Below, piece after piece: positions 50,434-58,726 of a DNA stretch of 64,000 bases. The position numbers and the translations under genes are program-made. The stretch covers positions 62,001-126,000 of the forward strand of contig NZ_BMNK01000002.1 of the NCBI RefSeq assembly GCF_014646515.1, in the 5' to 3' direction. Source of the stretch: Nonomuraea glycinis. GTDB taxonomy: Bacteria; Actinomycetota; Actinomycetes; Streptosporangiales; Streptosporangiaceae. The notes beneath the pieces were generated by a model, which saw only the letters and a program-made list of their open reading frames with translations, made no database searches and was not told the DNA's origin. Each line of letters begins with the position of its first letter. Position 1 is the first letter of the stretch.

Positions 50434-50505
50434 GTGTCCGCTCCGGACTCATGGAATAGTCGCCCGTGCATGAGCACGGGTTTTCCTGAGAGCTCGCCTC
50501 GGTGA
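50434..50505 (+). CDS. 23-codon leader ORF upstream of the CNNM/CorC operon
   Basis: GTG 50434 is preceded 5 nt by AAGGGA (50423-50428) and opens a 23-codon frame with proline at codons 4, 11, 18 and 22. The frame runs through the intrinsic terminator at 50463-50484 and stops at TGA 50503-50505, overlapping the transporter start GTG 50502 (GTGA). The transporter has no good Shine-Dalgarno of its own, so it should depend on this ORF for translation. Ribosomes on the leader would also unfold the terminator. Proline-codon leaders controlling magnesium transport (mgtL, mgtP) are known in enteric bacteria; the parallel here is inference. Confidence 0.55.
   Translation: MSAPDSWNSRPCMSTGFPESSPR
50463..50484 (+). 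terminator. Intrinsic terminator inside the CNNM operon leader
   Basis: CCCGTGC-ATGA-GCACGGG is a perfect 7-bp stem followed directly by TTTTCC. It is oriented toward the transporter gene and ends 17 nt before its start, which is the layout of an attenuator. CTCATG at 50448-50453 can pair with CATGAG at 50469-50474 inside the hairpin, giving a possible antiterminator. Confidence 0.75.
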
Positions 50506-51848
50506 GCGCCTATGTGGGGCTGCTGGCCCTGTTCCTGCTCACCGCCGCGACAGGCTACTTCGTCGCCCAGGAGTTCGCCTTCGTCGCCGCGGACCGGGGT
50601 GTGCTGCGCGAGCAGGCCGCCGCCGGTGACGCCGCCGCCGAGAAGGCGCTGCGGGTGACCTCGCGTCTCTCCTTCATGCTGTCGGGCGCTCAGCTCGGCA
50701 TCACGGTCACGGCGCTGCTCGTCGGCTTTCTGGCCGAGCCCGCCATCGCCGGGATCGTCCGTCCCTGGCTGACGGACGCCGGCCTGTCCGAGGCCATGAT
50801 CGCCGGGCTGTCCGTGGCCATCGGCGTGCTCGTGGCCACCATCGTGCAGATGGTGCTGGGCGAGCTGGCCCCCAAGAACCTCGGCATCGCCAGGCCGGAG
50901 CCCGTGGCCAAGTTTCTGGCGGGCTCGACGCTGGCGTACCTGACCGTCGTGGGCCCGGTGATCCGGCTGTTCGACTCGGCGGCCACCGGCCTGCTGCGGA
51001 AGATCGGGATCGAGCCGGTCGAGGAGGTGGAGCACGGCGCCACCCCCGAGGAGCTTTCCCGGATCATCGAAGAGTCGACCGAGGCGGGCGAACTCCCCCC
51101 TCGGCTGTCAGCACTGCTGGAGCGCGCCCTGGAATTCGGCGACCACACGGCTGAGGAGATCATGGTACCGCGCCCCCGAGTGGTCGCACTCCGCGATTCT
51201 CAGCCTTTGTCCGCCTTCGTCGAGGTGATGCGGCAGTGCGGTCACTCCCGCTATCCGGTGCTCGGCGGCGACGGTGACGTGGTCGGCGTGACCGGCGTGC
51301 GCGAGCTGCTCGCCTCCGGCCTGGACGAGGGCAGGATCGCCGACATCACCCGGCCGCCGCTGCTGGTGCCCGACTCGCTGCCGCTGCCTGTGGTGCTCGA
51401 CAGGATGCGCGTGGCCAAGGACGACATCGTCTGCGTCATCGACGAGTACGGCGGCCTCGCCGGTGTGATCACCGTCGAGGACCTGGCCGAGGAGTTGGTC
51501 GGCGAGCTCGTCGACGAGAACGACCCGGACCCCGTCGGCGCCGTGCGGCAGCCGGACGGCGCCTGGGAGGTGCCCGGCCGGCTCCGGCTCGACGAGGTCG
51601 AGCGGGCCACCGGCGTGGCGCTGCCCGAGAGCGACGACTACGACACCCTCGGCGGGCTGATCCTGGCCAAGCTGGGCCGGATGCCGGAGCCGGGTGACAC
51701 GGTGACGGTCGAGACCGTCCCCGAGGACGACCCGTTCACCGAGGACGAGGACCAGCACCTCGCGGAGCTGACCGTGATGTCGCTCAACCGCCGCGTGCCC
51801 GAATGGGTACGGCTGGCGCCGACCAGGCATGTGGAGGCAGCGCGATGA
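50502..51848 (+). CDS. CNNM/CorC-family transporter with CBS pair (first of two)
   Basis: The 448-residue protein has a CNNM domain of three or four helices at about 1-190 (FFVAQEFAFVAADRGVLREQ-like start, SGAQLGITVTALLVGFLAEPAI, VLGELAPKNLGIARPEPVA), a CBS pair at about 210-340 (IMVPRPRVVALRDSQPLSAFVEVM, KDDIVCVIDEYGGLAGVITVEDLAEELVGEL) and a C-terminal CorC_HlyC domain. Relatives export or exchange Mg2+ (CorC, MpfA, CNNM). GTG 50502 overlaps a leader ORF stop and has no strong Shine-Dalgarno. The next gene is a paralogue overlapping by ATGA. Confidence 0.92.
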   Translation: MSAYVGLLALFLLTAATGYFVAQEFAFVAADRGVLREQAAAGDAAAEKALRVTSRLSFMLSGAQLGITVTALLVGFLAEPAIAGIVRPWLTDAGLSEAMIAGLSVAIGVLVATIVQMVLGELAPKNLGIARPEPVAKFLAGSTLAYLTVVGPVIRLFDSAATGLLRKIGIEPVEEVEHGATPEELSRIIEESTEAGELPPRLSALLERALEFGDHTAEEIMVPRPRVVALRDSQPLSAFVEVMRQCGHSRYPVLGGDGDVVGVTGVRELLASGLDEGRIADITRPPLLVPDSLPLPVVLDRMRVAKDDIVCVIDEYGGLAGVITVEDLAEELVGELVDENDPDPVGAVRQPDGAWEVPGRLRLDEVERATGVALPESDDYDTLGGLILAKLGRMPEPGDTVTVETVPEDDPFTEDEDQHLAELTVMSLNRRVPEWVRLAPTRHVEAAR

Positions 51849-52882
51849 CGATGATCCTGATCGGTGTCGTCCTGCTGGCCTTCAACGCGCTGTTCGTGGC
51901 CGCGGAGTTCGCCTTCGTGTCCTCCAGGCGCCACCGGCTGGAGGAGATGGCCGGGGGCGGCAACCGCCTGATCAGAATCGCCGCCAGATCGGCCGTGGGC
52001 GGCAGCCGCCAGCTCTCGCTGATGCTCGCGGGGGCCCAGCTCGGCATCACGCTCTGCACGCTGGGGCTCGGGCAGGTCACCGAGCCGGCGATCGAGCACT
52101 ACCTGGAGCCGGTCTTCGCCGCCCTGGGCGTGTCGGAGTCGCTGCGGCTGCCGATCGCGCTGACGATCTCGCTGGCGCTGGTGACGTTCCTGCACATGGT
52201 CGTGGGCGAGATGGCGCCCAAGTCGTGGGCGCTGACCAACCCGGAGCGGGCGGCCCTGATCCTGACGCTGCCCTTCCGCGGCTTCACCTGGGTGATGCGC
52301 CCGCTGCTGTCCTCGCTGAACGGGCTCACCAACGCGATGCTGAGCCTGTTCGGCGTGCAGCAGCGCGACGAGCTGGCCTCCACCAGGACGCCGCGCCAGC
52401 TCGCCATGCTGGTGGGCGAGTCCGGCCGGATGGGCCTGCTCGACCGGGAGGAGCACGACCTGCTGACCAGGGCGCTGCGCTTCGAGGCCGAGGGCATCGA
52501 GCGGCTGATGGTCCCGATCGGCCAGGTGACGGCCGTGCCGTCGTCCGCCGACACGGCCCGGATCCGGCAGGAGGCCGCGGCCAGCGGCCACCTCAGGCTG
52601 CTGGTGCGCGGCGAGGGCGCCGTGGAGGGCGTCCTGCACGCCCGTGACGCCCTGCTGGAGCCCAACCGTACGGCGGGCGAGCTGGCCCGCCCGGTGCCCC
52701 GGCTGCCCTGCGTCACGCAGGTCCCGGAGGCCGTGACGGCACTGCAGGAGGCCCGCTCGCATCTGGCGCTGGTCACCGAGGCGGGCGGCACGGTCATCGG
52801 CATGGTGAGCCTGACGGATCTGCTCGGCCAGTTGCTCGACACCCGGCGCCGACCGTCTGACGCCACGTTCGCTGTGGGCTAA
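51845..52882 (+). CDS. CNNM/CorC-family transporter, shorter paralogue
   Basis: The 345-residue protein repeats the CNNM domain (LFVAAEFAFVSSRRHRLEEMAGG, LMLAGAQLGITLCTLGLGQVTEPAI, HMVVGEMAPKSWALTNPERAA) and a degenerate CBS pair, but lacks the C-terminal CorC_HlyC domain. ATG 51845 overlaps the upstream stop (ATGA). Two coupled CNNM genes, one full and one short, suggest a heteromeric transporter. A terminator follows 7 bp after the stop. Confidence 0.92.
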   Translation: MTMILIGVVLLAFNALFVAAEFAFVSSRRHRLEEMAGGGNRLIRIAARSAVGGSRQLSLMLAGAQLGITLCTLGLGQVTEPAIEHYLEPVFAALGVSESLRLPIALTISLALVTFLHMVVGEMAPKSWALTNPERAALILTLPFRGFTWVMRPLLSSLNGLTNAMLSLFGVQQRDELASTRTPRQLAMLVGESGRMGLLDREEHDLLTRALRFEAEGIERLMVPIGQVTAVPSSADTARIRQEAAASGHLRLLVRGEGAVEGVLHARDALLEPNRTAGELARPVPRLPCVTQVPEAVTALQEARSHLALVTEAGGTVIGMVSLTDLLGQLLDTRRRPSDATFAVG

Positions 52883-52889
52883 AACACAT

Positions 52890-52942
52890 CGCCCGGCCGA
52901 AAGTAACTCGAAAGTGAGTTGCAACCGGCCGGGCGTACTTTT
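52890..52942 (+). terminator. Terminator of the CNNM operon
   Basis: A 10-bp stem (CGCCCGGCCG at 52890-52899 with CGGCCGGGCG at 52926-52935) encloses a second small hairpin AACTC/GAGTT and is followed by TACTTTTCG. Confidence 0.85.
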
Positions 52943-52974
52943 CGCCCCCGGGGCCACGCCACGCGGAGAGGTCA

Positions 52975-53013
52975 GGTAAAAAGAAGAAGCCCCGGCTCTT
53001 GCGAACCGAGGCT
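52975..53013 (-). terminator. Terminator of tRNA-Leu
   Basis: On the minus strand AGCCTCGG (53013-53006) pairs with CCGGGGCT (52995-52988) with one wobble and is followed by a T-rich tail. It lies 45 bp after the tRNA 3' end. Confidence 0.8.
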
Positions 53014-53058
53014 GTCTTTCGTCAGTGTAGATCTACCGATTTCATCGGAGATCCGAGG

Positions 53059-53141
53059 TGGGCGAGGAGGGATTTGAACCCTCACGTCCTTTCGGACACA
53101 CGGACCTGAACCGTGCGCGTCTGCCGTTCCGCCACTCGCCC
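53059..53141 (-). tRNA. tRNA-Leu (anticodon CAG)
   Basis: The 83-nt gene has an acceptor stem GGGCGAG/CTCGCCC with discriminator A, an anticodon arm CACGG-TTCAGGT-CCGTG (CAG), a type-II variable arm with the GTCC/GGAC stem, and a T-arm GAGGG-TTCAAAT-CCCTC. CCA is not encoded. It reads CUG, the commonest leucine codon here. Confidence 0.95.
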
Positions 53142-53339
53142 TTGTGGGTGCTGAGAAACAGTAGCACGTAACAGCCACCAGTACTGAACCCGGATACGAT
53201 CGCATAAGACACGGGAGCGGAGGAGCTGGGCGCGAGGGCCGACGAGCGCCAGGACCGCCGCGACGTGGGACGAGCGGAGACCGGGCGCCACAAGCGTCTG
53301 GGGGCCGCGATCATATGCACGGAGGAAGGGAGGTACCCG

Positions 53340-54080
53340 GTGGGAGTCCTTCAGCGCTTCGAGCGACGGCTCGAAGGCTTGGTTGAGGGGGCCTTTGCGC
53401 GGGCGTTCAAATCTGACCTTCAACCGGTCGAGGTCGCCAGCGCAGTGCAACGGGAGATGGACGAGCGGGCGGCGATCGTCGCCCAGGGTCGCACTCTCGT
53501 GCCCAACGACTTCGTGGTCGAGCTGTCCACGACCGACAGTGAGCGGCTTGAGGTTTACGCCGACAACATCAGCCACGAGCTGGCCAACCTCGCCAGGGAG
53601 TACGCCAAAGAACAGGGCTACTCCTTCGTGGGACCGGTCCGGGTCCGTTTCGAGACCGCCGCCGACCTGGCTGTGGGACTCTTCCGCATCAGGTCCGGCG
53701 TCATCCGTGGCGCGACGGTCGAGCAGGACGAGATTCGCCAGCCGGCGAGCGATCTGCCACCGTCTAGGCCCAACGCTTTCGGCGGGCGGCCCCGGCTGCT
53801 CGTCTCCACTCAGGACGACCCACAGGGCGACCGCTCCTACGAGCTCACCACTCCGGTGACCTTGCTGGGACGCGGCACCGACTGTGATCTTCGTCTCGTC
53901 GACCCCGGCGTTTCGCGTCATCACGCGGAGCTACGCGTCGAGGGTCAACTGGTCGCTCTCGTCGATCTTGGATCGACGAACGGCACGTTCGTCAATGGCC
54001 AGCCGGTACGCAGAATCGAGCTCCAGAACGGCACGCGAGTGACGCTCGGACGCACGACTCTGGTGTTCCGGCGCGATTAG
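53340..54080 (+). CDS. fhaA: FHA-domain protein FhaA (DUF3662-FHA)
   Basis: The 246-residue protein begins GVLQRFERRLEGLVEGAFARAFKSDLQPVEVASAVQREMDE, the DUF3662 domain, and ends in an FHA domain (VTLLGRGTDCDLRLVDPGVSRHHAEL ... DLGSTNGTFVNG) with the Arg, Ser and His of the phosphothreonine pocket. The linker is short compared with mycobacterial FhaA. FhaA binds phosphorylated cell-wall regulators such as MviN under PknB control. GTG 53340 has GGGAGG 8 nt upstream and gives the family's usual N-terminus. Confidence 0.93.
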   Translation: MGVLQRFERRLEGLVEGAFARAFKSDLQPVEVASAVQREMDERAAIVAQGRTLVPNDFVVELSTTDSERLEVYADNISHELANLAREYAKEQGYSFVGPVRVRFETAADLAVGLFRIRSGVIRGATVEQDEIRQPASDLPPSRPNAFGGRPRLLVSTQDDPQGDRSYELTTPVTLLGRGTDCDLRLVDPGVSRHHAELRVEGQLVALVDLGSTNGTFVNGQPVRRIELQNGTRVTLGRTTLVFRRD

Positions 54081-54097
54081 GGGTAGACAGACGGTCC

Positions 54098-54568
54098 ATG
54101 TCCGAGCTCACGCTGCTGCTGATCCGGCTCGCCTTCCTGGCGGTGCTGTGGTTTTTCGTCATTGCCGCAGTCGGCGTGATCCGGACTGACTTGTTCGGGT
54201 CACGTACGGCTCCCGCCGGTCCACGCAAGGGGGTTAAGCCTGCCAAAGCCGTGGCAAAGCCCAAGAGCAAGAAGGGCGAGCCACGCCAGCTTGTTGTGAC
54301 AGGTGGCCCCTTGCAAGGCACCACCATTAACCTCACGGAGACGCCCATCACCATTGGCCGGGCTAGTGACGCCACGCTGGTAGTCAGCGACGACTACGCA
54401 TCCAGCCGGCATGCCCGGCTCTTCCCTCAGGACGGTCAGTGGATCGTGGAAGATCTCGGTTCAACCAACGGCACATATCTCGAGCGCTCGAAAGTCACCC
54501 GTCCGACCCCGGTGCCGCTCGGCGTTCCCGTCCGTGTCGGCAAGACAGTCATTGAATTGCGCAAATGA
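54098..54568 (+). CDS. fhaB: FHA-domain membrane protein FhaB (FipA-like)
   Basis: The 156-residue protein has one N-terminal helix (LLLIRLAFLAVLWFFVIAAVGVI), a Lys-rich linker and an FHA domain (ITIGRASDATLVVSDDYASSRHARLF ... DLGSTNGTYLERSKV). FhaB recruits phosphorylated partners at the septum or cell pole. It lies 17 bp after fhaA and its stop overlaps the pstP start (ATGA). Confidence 0.93.
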   Translation: MSELTLLLIRLAFLAVLWFFVIAAVGVIRTDLFGSRTAPAGPRKGVKPAKAVAKPKSKKGEPRQLVVTGGPLQGTTINLTETPITIGRASDATLVVSDDYASSRHARLFPQDGQWIVEDLGSTNGTYLERSKVTRPTPVPLGVPVRVGKTVIELRK

Positions 54569-55854
54569 CCATCGCACTCCGCTACGCCGCCCGCTCGGAC
54601 GTCGGCCTCCTCCGCGAAGGAAACGAGGACTCGGCGTACGCTAGCGGCCGCCTGCTCGCCGTCGCGGACGGTATGGGCGGGCACGCTCACGGCGAGGTGG
54701 CGAGCTCCGTCGCCATCGCCGCAATGGCCTCCCTCGACGAGGCCCAGCAGGGCGGTGACCTGCTCAACGCCATCGAAGCGGCCGTACGCGACGCCAATCG
54801 CAAGCTGCACGAGATGGTCGGACGGGACCCCAGCCTCAAGGGCATGGGCACCACACTCACCGCGATGCTCTGGCAGGGCACCCAGGTCGCGCTCGTGCAC
54901 GTCGGCGACTCGCGCGCCTACCTGCTCAGACGCGGCGAGCTCTACCAGATCACCCACGACCACACCCTGGTGCAGCAGCTCGTCGACGACGGGCGCATCA
55001 CCCCGGAAGAGGCCGCGACGCATCCGCAGCGCTCGATCCTGCTGCGCGCGCTCGACGGCAGCGGCGAGGTCGATCCCGACCTCACGCTGCGCGAGGCACA
55101 GGTGGGCGACCGCTACCTGCTCTGCTCCGACGGCCTGTCGGGTGTGGTGAGCGCGGAGACGATGCACGCCACCCTCACCAACATCGACGATCCGGAAGAG
55201 GTCGTCCGCCAGCTCATCGACCTGGCGAACCGTGGGGGCGGGCCGGACAACATCACCTGCGTGCTCGCCGACGTGCTGGAGATCGGTGACGGCCAGCAGC
55301 CGCTCGCCGAGGCGGCCGTGGTCGGCGCGGCGGGCATGACCCGGCTGCCGCCAGGTCCCCACGAGACCGCTCCGGGGCGAGCCGACTCGGCCACCGCCCC
55401 GCAGCCGGTGATCAGCGGGGACGACTTCGACGAGCCGGCCGCCAGGACCTCCCGGCGGGCGGGCAAGCGCCGGCGCGTCTGGCCCGTGCTGGTCTCGGTG
55501 CTGTCCGTGGCCGTCGTCGCCGCGGGCGTCGGCGGCTATTTCGGCTGGCAGTGGACCCAGGACCAGTTCTTCGTCGGCGCGTCGGCCGACGAGGTGGTCG
55601 TCTTCCAGGGCATCCAGCAGGAGGTGGGCCCCCTCCAGCTCTTCTCCGTGGTCGAGCGCACCGGCAAGTCCGTCTCCGAGCTCTCGCCGCCCGACCAGGC
55701 CCTGATCAAGGGCGGCATCGAGGTCACCAACGTGGCCGAGGGCCTCACCAAGATCAACGGTCTGAGCTTCGCGAAGGACACGACGGAGCAGAAGGCCGCC
55801 CCGGCCGCCAGTTCGACGCCATCCGCGACCCCGACGAAAACGAAACCCCAGTAA
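54565..55854 (+). CDS. pstP: PP2C-type Ser/Thr phosphatase PstP
   Basis: The 429-residue protein has a cytoplasmic PP2C domain (about 1-235) with metal ligands in REGNEDSAY, LLAVADGMGGHAHGE, HVGDSRAYLLR, LLCSDGLSGVV and GGGPDNITCV. A linker, one helix (VWPVLVSVLSVAVVAAGVGGYFGW) and an extracytoplasmic tail rich in Ser/Thr/Pro follow. It reverses PknA/PknB phosphorylation. The stop and the next ATG overlap as TAATG. Confidence 0.95.
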   Translation: MTIALRYAARSDVGLLREGNEDSAYASGRLLAVADGMGGHAHGEVASSVAIAAMASLDEAQQGGDLLNAIEAAVRDANRKLHEMVGRDPSLKGMGTTLTAMLWQGTQVALVHVGDSRAYLLRRGELYQITHDHTLVQQLVDDGRITPEEAATHPQRSILLRALDGSGEVDPDLTLREAQVGDRYLLCSDGLSGVVSAETMHATLTNIDDPEEVVRQLIDLANRGGGPDNITCVLADVLEIGDGQQPLAEAAVVGAAGMTRLPPGPHETAPGRADSATAPQPVISGDDFDEPAARTSRRAGKRRRVWPVLVSVLSVAVVAAGVGGYFGWQWTQDQFFVGASADEVVVFQGIQQEVGPLQLFSVVERTGKSVSELSPPDQALIKGGIEVTNVAEGLTKINGLSFAKDTTEQKAAPAASSTPSATPTKTKPQ

Positions 55855-57248
55855 TGAGCGAAGTGGCCGAAGCCTCCGTGACCATGCCCGCCAAGCGGCG
55901 CGTGGCCCAACTCGCCATGCTGGCCTTCGCCGTCGCGATCGTCATGGGCGCCTACGCCAACGTGGGACTGGCGATGGGCGGGGCGATCCCGTCGGGCATG
56001 CTGACCTACGGCCTTGGCCTGGGCGCGCTGATGCTGGCGGCCTATCTGGTGCTCGCCAGGTTCGCCCCGTGGGCGGACCCGCTGATCCTGCCGCTGGTGA
56101 CGCTCATCAACGGGCTCGGCCTGGTGATGATCTTCCGGCTCTCCGAGTCGCCCTCGACGCTGCCGTCCGCCAAGCTCGCCTCACCCAGCACCCAGCTGAT
56201 GTGGACGTTCGTCGGCATCCTGATGTTCAGCCTCACCCTGATCTTCCTGCGTGACCACCGCGCGCTGCAGCGGCTGACCTACACCGCCGGCGCGGTGGGC
56301 CTGATCCTGCTGATCTCGCCGCTGACCCCCTTCCTCGGCCAGGAGATCAACGGCGCCCGCATCTGGGTCGGCATTCCCGGCGTCGGCCAGATCCAGCCCG
56401 CCGAGTTCGCCAAGCTGGCGCTGGTCGTCTTCTTCGCCGGCTACCTGGTGGCCAAGCGGGACGTGCTGGCCCTGGCCGGCCGCAGACTGCTCTTCATCGA
56501 CCTGCCGCGCGCCCGCGACCTCGGCCCGGTGCTCATCACCTGGGGTGTCAGCCTGGGCGTCCTGGTGATGCAGAAGGACCTGGGCTCCTCGCTGCTGCTG
56601 TTCGGCACGTTCGTCGCGATGCTCTACATCGCCACCCAGCGCAGCTCCTGGGTGATCATCGGCATCCTGCTCTTCGTCGGCGGCGCCATCATGGCCGGGA
56701 TGCTCTTCAACCACGTGCAGCAGCGCTTCAACGTCTATCTCAACCCCGGTGATCCCGTGCTGTTCGACGCGGTGGGCGGCAGCGCGCAGCTCATGCAGGG
56801 CCTGTTCGCCATGGGGTCGGGCGGCATCCTCGGCACCGGGCTCGGCCAGGGCCACCCCGAGCTCATCCCGCTGGCCTTCTCCGACTTCATCTTCCCCGCC
56901 ACCGGCGAGGAGCTGGGGCTGACGGGCCTGATGGCCCTGCTCATGATGTACGCCCTGCTGGTCGAGCGTGGCCTGCGCACCTCGGTCGCGGCCCGCGACC
57001 CGTTCTCCAAGCTGCTGGCCGGCGGGCTGTCGTTCCTGCTGGCCTGGCAGGTGTTCATCATCGTCGGCGGCGTGACCAACCTGATCCCGCTGACCGGTCT
57101 GGTCACTCCGTTCATGTCACAGGGCGGCTCGGCGTTGCTGTCTAACTGGATCCTTATCGCGCTGCTGGTACGCATGTCAGACGCGGCGCGTAAGCCACCG
57201 CCCCAGGCGATCCAGAACGAAGGAATGACGCAGGTGTTCCAGCGATGA
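55854..57248 (+). CDS. rodA: SEDS-family peptidoglycan polymerase (FtsW/RodA)
   Basis: The 464-residue polytopic protein carries the SEDS signatures LTPFLGQEINGARIWVGIPGVGQIQPAEFAKLALVVFFA, LVMQKDLGSSLLLFGTF, and GTGLGQGHPELIPLAFSDFIFPATGEELGLTG, which holds the catalytic aspartate loop. It polymerises lipid II with its cognate transpeptidase, the coupled next gene. In Mycobacterium the gene at this locus is RodA; FtsW lies in the division cluster. ATG 55854 overlaps the pstP stop. Confidence 0.94.
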   Translation: MSEVAEASVTMPAKRRVAQLAMLAFAVAIVMGAYANVGLAMGGAIPSGMLTYGLGLGALMLAAYLVLARFAPWADPLILPLVTLINGLGLVMIFRLSESPSTLPSAKLASPSTQLMWTFVGILMFSLTLIFLRDHRALQRLTYTAGAVGLILLISPLTPFLGQEINGARIWVGIPGVGQIQPAEFAKLALVVFFAGYLVAKRDVLALAGRRLLFIDLPRARDLGPVLITWGVSLGVLVMQKDLGSSLLLFGTFVAMLYIATQRSSWVIIGILLFVGGAIMAGMLFNHVQQRFNVYLNPGDPVLFDAVGGSAQLMQGLFAMGSGGILGTGLGQGHPELIPLAFSDFIFPATGEELGLTGLMALLMMYALLVERGLRTSVAARDPFSKLLAGGLSFLLAWQVFIIVGGVTNLIPLTGLVTPFMSQGGSALLSNWILIALLVRMSDAARKPPPQAIQNEGMTQVFQR

Positions 57249-58705
57249 ACGGGCCCATCAAGCGTGCGGCCGTGGCCTGCCTGGCCATGTTCGCGTTACT
57301 GATGATCAACGTGAACGTCCTCCAGGCGATCAACGCCGGGAAATACCGCGACGACGCCCGCAACACCCGCAACTACTACGACCGCTACGCGGTCCAGCGC
57401 GGCCGCATCACGGCCGGCGGCAAGGTGATCCTCGCCCAGTCCAAGGAGGCCAAGGGCGACTTCAAGTTCCTCAGGGAATACCCCGAGGCCGAGCTGTACG
57501 CGCACCTCACCGGCTTCTTCTCCCCCGAGAGCGCCTCGGCCATCGAGGCCAGCCAGAACAAGATGCTCGACGGCTCCAGCCCTGACCTGCTGCTGCAGCG
57601 CGGCATCGACCTGTTCACCGGTGAGCCGACCCGGGGCGCCAACGTCGACCTCACGATCAACCCCAAGGCGCAGAAGGCCGCCTACGACGCGCTCAAGCAG
57701 AGCGGCAAGCGCGGCGCCGTGGTGGCGATGGACCCCAAGTCCGGCGCGATCCTGGCGATGGTCTCGCTGCCCACCTACGACCCGGGCGAGCTGTCGGGCA
57801 CCAACAAGGGCCAGGTGTTCGGCCGCTACGACGAGTTGGCCAAGCAGAAGTCGCAGCCGCTGCTCAACCGCAACATCGACCGCACCTACCCGCCCGGCTC
57901 GACCTTCAAGGTGCTGACCGCCGCGGCCTTCCTGGAGGACGACTCCAGCCGGGACGCCCAGACCGTGGTCGACGCGCCGCAGGTGCTGCAGCTGCCCAAC
58001 ACCACCGCGGGGCTGCCCAACTACGGCGGCGCGGCCTGTGGCTCCGGGCAGGTCACGCTCGTCTTCGCGCTGGAGAAGTCCTGTAACACGCCGTTCGGCA
58101 GCATCGGCATGGACCTCGGCTACGACAAGATGAACGAGCAACTGACGAAGTTCGGCGCGGGGCAGCCGCTGGCCGTTCCGATGTCGGTGGCGACGAGCAG
58201 CTTCGGCGAGAAAGAGGACCAGGCCGCGGTCGCCCAGGCCTCCATCGGCCAGCGCAGCGTCCAGATGACGCCGCTGCAGATGGCCATGATCGCCGCGGGC
58301 ATCGCCAACGACGGCACGGTCATGAAGCCCTACCTGGTCAACAAGATCACCGACGCCAAGGGCGACGCGCTCGACGAGGCCGATCCCGAGGAGTTCAGCG
58401 AGGCGATCAGCTCGGAGACCGCGGGCAAGCTGCGCGACATGATGGTCAGCGTCGTCGCCAACGGCACCGCGAACCGGGCGCAGATTCCCGGCGTCGACGT
58501 GGCTGGCAAGACCGGCACCGCGGAGACCGCCGACGGTCAGCCGCCGCACGCCTGGTTCATCTCCTTCGCCCCCGCCAACGATCCGAAGATCGCACTGGCG
58601 GTGCTCGTGGAGTCCGGCGCCGCGAAGGTGGGCGCCGAGGCCACGGGCGGCGGCACGGCCGCGCCGATTGCAAAGGTCGTAATGGAGGCGGTGCTGAACC
58701 AGTGA
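57245..58705 (+). CDS. pbpA: Penicillin-binding protein PbpA (class B transpeptidase)
   Basis: The 486-residue protein has one N-terminal helix (AAVACLAMFALLMINVNVLQ), a dimerisation/pedestal part and a transpeptidase domain. The three active-site motifs are TYPPGSTFK (nucleophile Ser), EKSCN (SxN) and AGKTGTAET. ATG 57245 overlaps the SEDS stop (ATGA), so polymerase and transpeptidase are made together. It is full length for PbpA. Confidence 0.95.
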   Translation: MNGPIKRAAVACLAMFALLMINVNVLQAINAGKYRDDARNTRNYYDRYAVQRGRITAGGKVILAQSKEAKGDFKFLREYPEAELYAHLTGFFSPESASAIEASQNKMLDGSSPDLLLQRGIDLFTGEPTRGANVDLTINPKAQKAAYDALKQSGKRGAVVAMDPKSGAILAMVSLPTYDPGELSGTNKGQVFGRYDELAKQKSQPLLNRNIDRTYPPGSTFKVLTAAAFLEDDSSRDAQTVVDAPQVLQLPNTTAGLPNYGGAACGSGQVTLVFALEKSCNTPFGSIGMDLGYDKMNEQLTKFGAGQPLAVPMSVATSSFGEKEDQAAVAQASIGQRSVQMTPLQMAMIAAGIANDGTVMKPYLVNKITDAKGDALDEADPEEFSEAISSETAGKLRDMMVSVVANGTANRAQIPGVDVAGKTGTAETADGQPPHAWFISFAPANDPKIALAVLVESGAAKVGAEATGGGTAAPIAKVVMEAVLNQ

Positions 58706-58726
58706 TGGACGGTAACGTGCTGGACC

